NCBI GenBank assembly: GCA_013398955.1 | Contig: VWPU01018905.1 | Span: 1 to 64,000 of the forward strand | Reading direction: 5' to 3' | DNA length: 64,000 nt | DNA from: Callaeas wilsoni | Lineage: Eukaryota; Chordata; Aves; Passeriformes; Callaeidae | Shown here: positions 47,101-52,140 of the stretch, in pieces | Layout: each line of letters begins with the position of its first letter | Numbering within the stretch: the stretch's first letter is position 1 | Notes under the pieces: model-generated | What the model saw: the letters and a program-made list of their open reading frames with translations, nothing else | Told to the model about the DNA's origin: nothing | Databases searched by the model: none | Made by a program: the position numbers and the translations under genes

Positions 47101-48942
47101 TCTAGGTGTGGGGTGGTTCCTGCCGGCAGGGTTCTGCTTGCCATCTGTTGTGCTAAAAGCAAGCCACTCACTTTCTGCTTCCTTGTAGTCATTTGGTCAC
47201 AATGAATCAAAAGAAAGTTCACGTCAGATTTGGGGCTGGGAAAAATCTGAGTGCTATTAACAGGGAAGGGCTTGGAGGCAAAAAATAAGTAATCATTTAG
47301 TCCCTGGAATGCCTCTGTAGTGCACAAAACCAGTACTGCATATGATCATAAAAAACAAAGCATGAAAAAATAGTAAGAGGGAAAATTCTCATTCTCTTTG
47401 CGTTGTGCATCACCATCAGAACTGTAAGCATTGCAGTTGGTTGCACTGGAAGTTGCTCTTGTTCTACAAGTTGAAAATTAAGTTACTGGTGTGTTAAAGT
47501 TTGACTTGACCAGGGCTGTGTAAGCAGTTTAAATTGCAGTTTACTTGAGGAAGGCCTGGAAATGAGTAAATTATACTTAGTTAGGAATTACCTCGCAGTT
47601 AACACATATCCTGATGGATGCTGCTTTGTGTGGTTTTGCAGAAAGCGAAGATTCATTCATGATGCCAAAGATTGTTAATGTAACATCACTGGCTGCTGAA
47701 GCAAGCATGAATCTAAACCCGAACAGAAACAAGAATTCTAATGTAACAGCAGCTGCAGGTACTCCAGCTTCTGAGCAATCCTTGGCTGTAGCACCCTCTG
47801 AAACTATGAAGAGTGACAGTGTCCTTTCAGAAGAAAAAGCCAAACCATGTCTGGGAGACAGTGGTGGAGATGGAAGAAATACCACAGGTGCAACAAAAGT
47901 TTTCTTTGAAAATAAAGATGGCCTTCCACAACTCTGGAATGTATCACGTACAAAGGAACCTCCAGAATCTTTCAGCAAAAAGCTCTGCATTGGTGAGTTT
48001 GTAGGAAGCCAAGCCAGGAGGAAAGATGGTGATTCTGTAGGGGAAAGAATAAAATCCAAAGAATTGTCATTCCGCAAGCTGCAGATCAAAGATTCTAGGA
48101 TAGAAATGGAATTGAGGAAAGTAGCCTCAGCAATGGAGGAAGCAGACCTGGATACAAGTGAGATACTGAGCAGCACTGAGGAGAGTGATGACACCGATGA
48201 AACCCTCACTTCGCTGCTCAATGAAATTGCCTTCCTCAACCAGCAGCTGAACGATGATGCCTCAGCCATGTCAGAGCTGCCCAGCGCCCTCAGCTCAGAT
48301 TTCTCTCATAAAGATGTAGAAGTTCGTCGGGGAACAGCCAGTGATCTCTCTGCTGCAGATGGGTCTTCCTTCCAGTTTGGCCATCTGGGAGGCAGTTTTA
48401 AGGACCTTTCTGAAGTTCCAGAAGGTGGTGGTTCTTTAAGCCCTCTCCTGCTGCACCTGGAAGATGATGACCTTAGTGATGGGGACAAGAACTCTGGGGA
48501 GCCTTCATCCGAGGCAGATGTCTTAAAGATAGTGATAGGTACTGAAATGAAGAATCCACTTTCCAATCTGTCTGTAACCAGTGGTGGGAATGGCAAAACA
48601 GTAGCAACCTTGTCAGATGCTGCTAATGTGACTCCACCAGTTTTGCAGATGAAGACTAATCCAGAAGCCAGTAATGCTGACACGTCGTGGAGGCCCATGC
48701 CCAAGCTGGCACCGCTTGGTTTAAAAGTGGCAAGTCTGCCAGTGGACTCAGAAGGGCAGAGTAATAAAGTGATGCCCTTACTGGCACCTGTAGTTGCAAA
48801 ACTGGCACCTAGTGGGGTAAAAAATTCATTACCTGCAACTCTTCAAGAAGGACAGGATAACAAAGTGATGCCCACATTAGCACCTGTGGTTGCAAAGTTG
48901 AATACTACTGGGACCTTGCCTTCAAATTCAGCAGGCAAATAA
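4088..48942 (+). CDS. MGA: MGA, MAX dimerization protein (T-box + bHLH-zipper), spliced, 24 coding exons
   Basis: Nuclear DNA-binding scaffold of PRC1.6, the variant Polycomb complex with MAX, E2F6, L3MBTL2, PCGF6 and CBX proteins. It pairs with MAX at E-boxes and binds T-box sites to repress germ-line and other genes and oppose MYC. Joined exons: 4088-5151, 10439-11369, 11697-11784, 11928-12023, 15663-15791, 17170-17268, 18672-19315, 19951-20308, 21226-21449, 22304-22444, 22857-22932, 24311-24831, 26301-26598, 28297-28929, 29505-29804, 31217-32922, 39304-39428, 40800-40851, 42488-42670, 43355-43466, 44992-45225, 45891-46067, 46511-46663, 47642-48942. All phases agree, giving 3,214 codons plus stop. 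The start is ATG 4088 (A at -3, G at +4) because the encoded MEKQQIVLA matches the mammalian N-terminus. I recognised the family by similarity along the whole protein; individual small exons are less certain than the T-box and bHLH-zipper. Confidence 0.96.
5206..5211 (+). terminator. MGA: Candidate intronic poly(A) signal AATAAA (first)
   Basis: AATAAA overlaps the stop codon (TAA 5204-5206) reached if the exon 2 donor is not used. A second AATAAA follows at 5286. Together they could end a short T-box-only transcript. Confidence 0.35.
5286..5291 (+). terminator. MGA: Candidate intronic poly(A) signal AATAAA (second)
   Basis: AATAAA at the end of an (AAT)n run about 80 nt after the read-through stop, with T- and GT-rich DNA 30-60 nt downstream (CTTGGC, GGTGTCTGGGG), as usual for cleavage sites. 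Confidence 0.35.
6127..6180 (+). repeat. Imperfect tandem duplication, two ~22-bp copies, period 32
   Basis: AGGCTGTATTACTGTGCAGC at 6127 recurs as AGGCTGTATTACTGTACAAC at 6159, each preceded by ATTATAC. A simple local duplication in intron 2. Confidence 0.6.
10439..11369 (+). CDS. MGA: MGA exon 3: SUMO-consensus and AT-hook region
   Basis: Residues 355-665. It starts after CACCCCAG at 10438 and completes the split Ser codon ([17 protein letters not shown]). Visible motifs are SUMO-type sites IKEEP (Lys382), VKQED (Lys403) and VKPD (Lys648), each followed by acidic residues. A basic stretch has two Gly-Arg-Pro cores (RGRPRK at ~608 and AGRPPK at ~619), resembling tandem AT-hooks. The end matches VLFVSFESKEA of mammalian MGA, with donor GTAAAA at 11370. 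Confidence 0.95.
11697..11784 (+). CDS. MGA: MGA exon 4
   Basis: Short 88-nt exon (residues 666-694 plus 1 nt) beginning [15 protein letters not shown]. Acceptor TACGTAG, donor GTACAT. Its phase joins exons 3 and 5 without a break, and its content matches the poorly conserved linker at this point in mammalian MGA. Confidence 0.88.
11928..12023 (+). CDS. MGA: MGA exon 5
   Basis: 96-nt exon encoding [18 protein letters not shown] then [14 protein letters not shown], a short predicted helix conserved in mammals. Acceptor TTTTAAGTAG, a poor pyrimidine tract just before the AG; donor GTAGGT. Confidence 0.92.
12024..15662 (+). other. MGA: MGA intron 5 (3.6 kb) with coding-like debris
   Basis: Not an MGA exon in any phase I could join. 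Between ~12504 and ~14080 several short open stretches on the + strand look like decayed protein code but are separated by stops and frameshifts, for example a frame beginning [14 protein letters not shown] at ~12738. A 123-codon minus-strand frame lies at 13384-13755. No family recognised. The rest is AT-rich spacer. Confidence 0.4.
15663..15791 (+). CDS. MGA: MGA exon 6
   Basis: Encodes [20 protein letters not shown] and then VQLPL, nearly identical to mammals, followed by a divergent aromatic/Ser segment ending NPNSP. Acceptor TGCTTCTTGTAG, donor GTGGGT (G at +3). Confidence 0.95.
15792..17169 (+). other. MGA: MGA intron 6 (1.4 kb)
   Basis: Holds two acceptor-like sites followed by short clean frames, 16143-16211 (23 codons with stop) and 16451-16573 (41 codons with stop). 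Neither phase fits exon 6, so I do not call them as exons. Confidence 0.4.
17170..17268 (+). CDS. MGA: MGA exon 7
   Basis: 99-nt exon encoding [18 protein letters not shown] then [15 protein letters not shown], closely matching mammalian MGA. Acceptor CTTTTCCAG, donor GTAAAA. Confidence 0.95.
17894..18473 (+). mobile_element. Degraded solo LTR, ERVL-like, + orientation (intron 7)
   Basis: About 580 bp resembling the LTR of a common avian endogenous retrovirus group, from a 5' TG (TGCTGTGTGGGGTCTGGCTG) to a 3' CCACCACA. In order it shows GGTAACACACCAGTGTTTTG, a GGGAGGGGACA segment, GATCGAAGGGATATTCCATA before the promoter region, AATAAAAGCTT, and a T-rich part with TTTATTAAACTGC. No internal viral genes are present and no exact target duplication is visible, so this is an old solo LTR. 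The family name is from memory of bird genomes and should be confirmed by a repeat library. Confidence 0.72.
18672..19315 (+). CDS. MGA: MGA exon 8
   Basis: Residues ~803-1017. Starts [20 protein letters not shown] and continues with [14 protein letters not shown], a Ser/Thr/Lys-rich disordered part, then [18 protein letters not shown] and [20 protein letters not shown], conserved with mammals. Acceptor TATTTATTTAG, donor GTAGAT, phase 0 at the end. Confidence 0.96.
19951..20308 (+). CDS. MGA: MGA exon 9: cysteine module
   Basis: Residues 1018-1136. A cysteine-rich block contains two CX4CX3CXC units (Cys1036/1041/1045/1047 and Cys1060/1065/1069/1071) separated by 12 residues, a likely zinc-binding cluster within the domain Pfam calls DUF4801 (as I recall it). 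After it come a basic stretch, a Glu-rich run and the basic [11 protein letters not shown]. Acceptor CTTGTTTTAG, donor GTGAGT. Confidence 0.96.
20425..20443 (+). repeat. T homopolymer, 19 nt
   Basis: Uninterrupted T run in intron 9, about 120 nt after the exon 9 donor; a simple repeat prone to length change. Confidence 0.9.
21226..21449 (+). CDS. MGA: MGA exon 10
   Basis: Residues 1137-1211: [18 protein letters not shown], then [19 protein letters not shown], ending PRPNPV. Closely matches mammalian MGA. Acceptor TTTTTTTCAG, donor GTAAGA. Confidence 0.96.
22304..22444 (+). CDS. MGA: MGA exon 11
   Basis: 141 nt, 47 codons, phase 0 at both ends: [20 protein letters not shown] then [18 protein letters not shown]. 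The conserved DPVYxYFES block fixes the frame. The acceptor is a long T tract ending TTTTAG; donor GTAAGA. Confidence 0.96.
22857..22932 (+). CDS. MGA: MGA exon 12 (NAGNAG acceptor)
   Basis: 76-nt exon encoding [18 protein letters not shown] then KGTNKSR, weakly conserved. The acceptor reads CTCCAGCAG|GAG, so splicing may start at 22857 (with Gln) or 22860 (without it); both keep frame. Donor GTAAGA. Confidence 0.85.
22933..24310 (+). other. MGA: MGA intron 12 (1.4 kb) with exon-like remnant
   Basis: Contains a decayed coding-like block at 23568-23969 described separately. Otherwise AT-rich spacer ending in acceptor TCTTTCTCAG. Confidence 0.5.
23568..23969 (+). pseudogene. Possible lost MGA-like exon (relic) in intron 12
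   Basis: After an acceptor-like TTCTCTTTCAG (ends 23567) a clean frame begins [18 protein letters not shown] and stops at 23658-23660. After CAACAG (~23693) another frame reads [15 protein letters not shown] and stays open; one frameshift near the A run at 23814-23818 would extend it to 23967. MGA exon 16 has, in the same order, MVLQPL and [13 protein letters not shown]. In the eight shared residues NGQIIQLV every nucleotide difference is synonymous. It does not join exon 12 in phase and has stops, so it would be a relic. Chance resemblance is still possible. Confidence 0.35.
24311..24831 (+). CDS. MGA: MGA exon 13
   Basis: Residues ~1284-1457. Contains [38 protein letters not shown] and SFIIELASE, then after a variable part [20 protein letters not shown], all conserved with mammals. 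Ends SGLIQ with donor GTGGGT (G at +3). Confidence 0.96.
24832..26300 (+). other. MGA: MGA intron 13 (1.5 kb)
   Basis: No exon found. A 130-codon minus-strand frame (24828-25220) begins inside the end of exon 13; no family recognised and not called. The acceptor is CTTTTTTCAG. Confidence 0.55.
26301..26598 (+). CDS. MGA: MGA exon 14: [20 protein letters not shown] segment and Thr/Ser-rich tail
   Basis: Residues 1458-1556. The first half ([40 protein letters not shown]) is strongly conserved and included only in some mammalian isoforms as I recall. The second half is a Thr/Ser/Pro low-complexity tract ending VPAQRQI. Donor GTAGGT. Confidence 0.93.
26599..28296 (+). other. MGA: MGA intron 14 (1.7 kb)
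   Basis: Contains a 5S-rRNA-like fragment (27090-27168). A 128-codon minus-strand frame at 27547-27933 has no recognisable family. Confidence 0.5.
27090..27168 (+). repeat. 5S-rRNA-derived fragment (SINE3-type or 5S pseudogene)
   Basis: The stretch from GCCAATAACCACGCCAGCC to TAGACAGCACTTTGAGTTG aligns with 5S rRNA from its 5' end past box A. AGCTAAACAGGGTTGGAC at 27131-27148 differs from the 5S internal-promoter segment at only three positions, all transitions. The 3' part of 5S (box C) is missing; an A-rich run follows. Known amniote elements with a 5S-derived head include AmnSINE1. It could equally be a lone 5S pseudogene. Confidence 0.65.
28297..28929 (+). CDS. MGA: MGA exon 15: [10 protein letters not shown] and long Thr/Ser/Val-rich tract
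   Basis: Residues 1557-1767. Starts [20 protein letters not shown] then [10 protein letters not shown] (conserved), followed by ~150 residues rich in Thr, Ser, Val, Ala and Pro, ending [15 protein letters not shown] as in mammals. Acceptor TTTATTTGCAG, donor GTAATG. Confidence 0.95.
29505..29804 (+). CDS. MGA: MGA exon 16
   Basis: Residues 1768-1867. Conserved blocks [32 protein letters not shown] and [13 protein letters not shown], ending VMLRNP. The block [13 protein letters not shown] is the one echoed in intron 12. Acceptor ATATTTCAG, donor GTACAA. Confidence 0.96.
29805..31216 (+). other. MGA: MGA intron 16 (1.4 kb)
   Basis: AT-rich spacer without recognisable genes or mobile elements. 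It ends with acceptor TTTTCCTCACAG. Confidence 0.6.
31217..32922 (+). CDS. MGA: MGA exon 17: largest exon, glutamate-rich and acidic
   Basis: Residues 1868-2436. Opens [17 protein letters not shown], then [16 protein letters not shown] and [18 protein letters not shown], conserved with mammals. About 350 poorly conserved Glu/Lys/Ser-rich residues follow, then an uninterrupted run of 17 Asp/Glu (2393-2409, nt 32791-32841) and [20 protein letters not shown]. Donor GTAAGC; read-through would add only SI before a stop. Confidence 0.96.
32923..39303 (+). other. MGA: MGA intron 17 (6.4 kb)
   Basis: The largest intron. Holds a T run at ~32959 and a + strand CR1 (~33880-35330). The rest, 35.3-39.3 kb, shows no gene or further mobile element that I can recognise. 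Confidence 0.6.
33880..35330 (+). mobile_element. CR1 LINE, internally deleted, + strand
   Basis: From ~33880 the + strand encodes the C-terminal end of the CR1 endonuclease ([31 protein letters not shown]). At about 34140 it jumps to the reverse transcriptase ([20 protein letters not shown], then [20 protein letters not shown]), so the DNA between is deleted. Downstream are degraded [17 protein letters not shown] and [13 protein letters not shown] pieces, and the 3' end reads CTAACTCAGGATGTTCTATT, a worn form of the CR1 tail. Many stops and frameshifts make it inactive. Confidence 0.9.
39304..39428 (+). CDS. MGA: MGA exon 18
   Basis: 125 nt, residues 2437-2477 plus two nt. [20 protein letters not shown] then [15 protein letters not shown], matching mammalian MGA upstream of the bHLH. 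Acceptor CCTGTTCCAG, donor GTAAGC. Confidence 0.94.
40800..40851 (+). CDS. MGA: MGA exon 19 (52 nt)
   Basis: Small exon encoding [18 protein letters not shown] when joined to exon 18. It is poorly conserved, but its phase (2 to 0) is exactly what is needed between exons 18 and 20, and it sits where mammals have a similar ADEKAAERSRK segment. Acceptor TTTCTTCCAG, donor GTATAT. Confidence 0.8.
40852..42487 (+). other. MGA: MGA intron 19 (1.6 kb)
   Basis: No gene or mobile element recognised. A short GC-richer segment lies at ~41300-41600. The acceptor CTCCTCCAACAG precedes the bHLH exon. Confidence 0.55.
42488..42670 (+). CDS. MGA: MGA exon 20: basic region, helix 1 and loop of the bHLH
   Basis: Residues 2496-2556. 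The basic region [20 protein letters not shown] starts at residue 2518. It keeps the E-box contact set His2518, Glu2522 and Arg2526 (H-x3-E-x3-R), typical of CACGTG readers such as MYC and MAX. Helix 1 and the loop [12 protein letters not shown] follow. Donor GTAGGT. Confidence 0.97.
43355..43466 (+). CDS. MGA: MGA exon 21: helix 2 and start of leucine zipper
   Basis: Residues 2557-2593. [20 protein letters not shown] then [17 protein letters not shown]: helix 2 of the bHLH running into the zipper that pairs with MAX. Acceptor CTATTTTAG, donor GTGAGA. Confidence 0.96.
43467..44991 (+). other. MGA: MGA intron 21 (1.5 kb)
   Basis: Open short frames on the + strand show no family resemblance. 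No mobile element recognised. Ends with acceptor TTTTTCTGTAG. Confidence 0.55.
44992..45225 (+). CDS. MGA: MGA exon 22
   Basis: Residues 2594-2671. [20 protein letters not shown] completes the coiled helix after the zipper and is almost identical to mammals. A basic KKKKE segment, a Ser/Pro-rich stretch and [13 protein letters not shown] follow. The donor is GTGGGC. Confidence 0.96.
45891..46067 (+). CDS. MGA: MGA exon 23
   Basis: Residues 2672-2730. Ser/Thr-rich start, then [20 protein letters not shown] (conserved) and [14 protein letters not shown]. Acceptor TTTTCTTGCAG, donor GTAGGA. Confidence 0.95.
46511..46663 (+). CDS. MGA: MGA exon 24: 51-codon symmetric (cassette-type) exon
   Basis: 153 nt, phase 1 at both ends, so skipping keeps the frame (exon 23 ends in G, exon 25 begins AA, giving Glu). 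Encodes [19 protein letters not shown] then [16 protein letters not shown]. The acceptor region has no strong pyrimidine tract directly before TGGATAAG, whereas the donor GTAAGC is good; this suggests regulated inclusion. I do not recall this segment in the canonical human protein. Confidence 0.75.
46664..47641 (+). other. MGA: MGA intron 24 (1.0 kb)
   Basis: No other feature recognised. Ends at acceptor TGGTTTTGCAG (47631-47641). Confidence 0.6.
47642..48942 (+). CDS. MGA: MGA exon 25: last coding exon and stop
   Basis: Residues 2782-3214, stop TAA at 48940-48942. Conserved landmarks: [71 protein letters not shown] and [12 protein letters not shown]. Near the C-terminus three MPxLAP units (Met3134, Met3159, Met3191) form a short repeat array ending SNSAGK. 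A 230-codon minus-strand frame over this exon is its shadow. Confidence 0.97.
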
Positions 48943-49578
48943 GTGCAGATAATTTTTTATCAGACTAGAACAGAGATCTAGAGCAGTGTGAGTTAGTGTC
49001 ATTGCTCAGCAGCCTCCATTGTCTGCAACACTTGTTTTCTGTATGGCATCAGCACTGTGTTCATCTGAGGGGCAGGCCCCAAACTGACAAATAAGGGTTA
49101 TGAAACTTTTAAGCATGTTGATGTATTTTTACCTCACTGTTGTATTCTGGATGTTCTCCTTCCCCTTCTCAAGACAAAAAAGATGATCTATAACCATTGC
49201 TGGGCACGTAGTATCCTTCCAAAACTGGGTTCTTCACAGAAATAGTTTGTCAAGGGACTGAGAAACCAAGGCTGTTGAAAGCGATTTTTTTTCTCTCCCC
49301 AGTAGGGAGGCAGCTGTCTTGTTGGGGAAAAAAATATGGATTATTTGTACCAGGCAAATTATCTATGCAGAAATGGCATTGTTCACATTTGCTTGTTTTA
49401 ATATTTGCAGAATATGATATACGTGCAGAAGTCAGGTTGTGGTTACTCTCAAAGTTGATAGCTAGAGCAGCCGAAGGGAAATCTGAGACTGCAGAGGGCT
49501 GAAGTGAAAAGGCTTTGTCTTTGGTGCTAGATAGTTCTCTAGCGGAGAGTTTTTAAGAGCTAATGCACAGAAAATTTT

Positions 49579-49584
49579 AATAAA
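49579..49584 (+). terminator. MGA: Poly(A) signal AATAAA, proximal
   Basis: AATAAA about 640 nt after the stop; would give a short 3'UTR lacking all three Pumilio elements. Confidence 0.4.
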
Positions 49585-49966
49585 CGTTTATAACTCTCAC
49601 TGCTTGGGGAAGAAAAATACATTTCCCAGTGTAATTAGAAGTAGGACAGTATGTTAACTTCAGTAATACTGTCTTCACTCTCACCTCCTGCCCCCACACA
49701 AATACTTCCCCCTTTGATGCTTAAGACATCTGTAAAGAAAAATTGCAGAGAGTTGAAAGAAAATGTGGGCACCCTATTGCTACGTCTTTAAATACATAGT
49801 TGAAGTAGCTCAAGTGTTTTCCCAGGTCCTGTTTTCTTTCCTTCTGTCATTCTTCAAGATGTATGTGGTGGCTGGGAATGTTAATACCAAGTATTGCTTT
49901 GTGAAAATGCAGAATGCTTTCAGGAGTCTTGTAGCCTGGCATGAATGAGCGAGGTGTACATGTGAA

Positions 49967-49974
49967 TGTAAATA
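49967..49974 (+). promoter_or_regulatory. MGA: Pumilio element TGTAAATA (1)
   Basis: Exact match to the PUM recognition core TGTANATA on the sense strand of the 3'UTR. Confidence 0.45.
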
Positions 49975-50344
49975 TGAAAATATGTGTATAGCTTTCCAAA
50001 CCTTTCATTTCTTTATAAATTCAGGAAAGGTACTCAGAGGTTTCTCACTGCATTTGCACAAGCTGTGTATAGCAAAAAAGTCAACAAAAATGCTCATTAC
50101 CAGGGAAATAGGGCAGTATTGAATCACAAGATGTATTTTTTATTCTTCTCTGCCACTGCTTACTCAATAACCTGTAGATGCTCTTCACTGTTCAACTGTT
50201 GGATGTGAGGGGCCTGCAGACTGTAAAGATATTTATATTTTTGTACACAATTTCTGTTTTCATAGTTTTCTTGACAAATGAAGTTTTCAGCCTCAGAGAG
50301 ATGATTTGTTAATGAGTGTATACACAATCTTTTCCTATCAAGTT

Positions 50345-50352
50345 TGTAAATA
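50345..50352 (+). promoter_or_regulatory. MGA: Pumilio element TGTAAATA (2)
   Basis: Second exact TGTAAATA in the sense strand of the 3'UTR, 378 nt after the first. Confidence 0.45.
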
Positions 50353-51409
50353 TAAGTTACGGTGCGCTTGGGGGGCTTCTTAACTGCTCCAAAAAGGTAA
50401 AAAATGTTGCCGTGAAAACTGAAAAGTATATAGAATTTGATGGTGCATTTTGTTTTATGTTTAGGAATGTAATTCCGTGTCTTAACTGTTCCAGCAACAG
50501 CAGCTGGGATCACCCCATGCCCTCCAAATTCCCCATCTTTCGTGATGCTGTAATCCAGGAATTTCATCCTTCCAGCACTGAGGTTGTGCAGGTGTTGAGA
50601 GTGATGTTCTTTCACAGTTAGGGAGCAGTGTTTGTACAACCATACGCCCTGTTCAGTACACTGCATCTTCTGGATCCATGTCTAGGTTAGATCCATCAGG
50701 GAATATACCTACCTTGGGTGTTTCCTCATCTTACTATTATTTATATTATACCACAGAGGAGAGAAGCCCTTCAAGCTCAGTGTGTGTAAAGTTACTCCAG
50801 AGACTACGTAAAAAAGATTTTTCACCTGGCCATTCTAAACAGTGTGTTTTAAAGTAGTTGCATACAACTCTCTATTGCCTTTTGCATATTTGCTATTCTA
50901 ATATTTAATACAATCCCTATGTTAGCGATTTGGAATAGAGGGTTTAGGTCATTATGAGAGTCCTGCAGGGTCTTACAGTTGTCACTGACTGCCTTAGGAA
51001 AGGGGATTTACAATCCCAGTAGTACTTAGACATATGTTGCTTATTAAGGAATTTTAGCCTTATTTTAAACTAGTAGAAATCTGGAGTAACTAAATTATTT
51101 TACTAGTGCTACATCAGACTTAAATGTATTTACCTGGCAATATGGTTCTGAGCATTTCCAATAGGCTGAAGTTGCTTATTTTTTTTGCGTGTGGCAGTTT
51201 GTTTTGCCAATAGATTCCATTCCTCCTGTGCGAGAAACAGCAACAAGACTTGTGCTGTGATTACTTTTAAATTCCTAATCACTGACCCGTGTTTGTGCAC
51301 CTCACCCTTTTATGGTTCCAAACAGCCAATTTTAATTAGCACACAGAATCGTGTGCTCTCTGTGGGACAGAGAAGGCTATAACATGATAACTGATCACAC
51401 ATGATCTAA

Positions 51410-51415
51410 AATAAA
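51410..51415 (+). terminator. MGA: Poly(A) signal AATAAA, middle
   Basis: AATAAA in CTAAAATAAATGCTGT, followed within 40 nt by T/GT-rich DNA. A plausible alternative 3' end. Confidence 0.4.
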
Positions 51416-51941
51416 TGCTGTACTTTTGAGGATGTTCTCCTCGTTATTTGGTAGTGTACAATTTCTGGATGTGAATTTACTGTTTGGCACTGGGCAGTAA
51501 AAATTTTTACTGCAGTAAAAATGTACTCTGTCAAGATGACAGCAAAACCTTTTGGTCCCTAAATGTTATTAGTAAATTAACTAAGAACAGCCCCCCAATC
51601 TGGCTGTAAAAGGTGGCATTTGGTGTGGTTCCAAGAAAGATCTTTGATGAGTTCTACCAGCCAACAAAACATGTTCGAAATGCTCTTGGGTTTTGCTCGT
51701 TTCACTTGTCTTGTGTTTGCAGCACAATATTTTGCTTTGAATTTAAATGCTGACTCTTTGCTCTTCCCTTAAGCTCCCAAACGTTCTAAAAATTATGTGT
51801 GCTGTCATTTGAGGCAATAATCATAGAATATGACACCTAATGAGAAGATTTTGGAAACAGGAGAACCAAGGAAACCCCTGCAAGGCGCACGCTCTCGCTA
51901 GACCAAGAGACCTGGAGATTTCCTTTGTTTTTTTACACATC

Positions 51942-51949
51942 TGTAAATA
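51942..51949 (+). promoter_or_regulatory. MGA: Pumilio element TGTAAATA (3)
   Basis: Third exact TGTAAATA, about 170 nt before the distal poly(A) signal, in the part of the UTR most likely to be specific to the long isoform. Confidence 0.45.
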
Positions 51950-52116
51950 GACTGGAATGTTTTTAAGAATATAATGAAATGTCAGATTTAGCTTTTTCCC
52001 TTTTATATATTAAAATATATCTTTCCCTCTTTTTTGCTTTTGAAAAATTGATATTTTTGTAGAAATCTAACAGTACAAGACTCTTAACTGTATGTGAGGG
52101 ACAAAGTGTAAAACTA

Positions 52117-52122
52117 AATAAA
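52117..52122 (+). terminator. MGA: Poly(A) signal AATAAA, distal (likely main end)
   Basis: AATAAA in ACTAAATAAACCAATC, with a GT-rich stretch (GAAAGTTTGTTACGGGG) about 35 nt downstream. The last strong signal before the intergenic DNA. Confidence 0.6.
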
Positions 52123-52140
52123 CCAATCAAGGTCAACTAG

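Larger units (their letters stand above)
48943..52140 (+). other. MGA: MGA 3'UTR (~3.2 kb)
   Basis: AT-rich, no further coding. It carries three consensus Pumilio elements (49967, 50345, 51942), many ATTTA/T-rich tracts and AATAAA signals at 49579, 51410 and 52117. The end at ~52140 is inferred from the last AATAAA followed by GT/GA-rich sequence. A 168-codon minus-strand frame at 50160-50666 has no recognisable family and is not called. Confidence 0.75.

Noticed and set aside
47577..48269. 230-codon minus-strand frame opposite exon 25
   Set aside because: It mirrors the codons of the strongly conserved MGA exon on the + strand; a shadow frame.
50160..50666. 168-codon minus-strand frame inside the MGA 3'UTR
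   Set aside because: No domain or conservation visible; chance open frame in the UTR.
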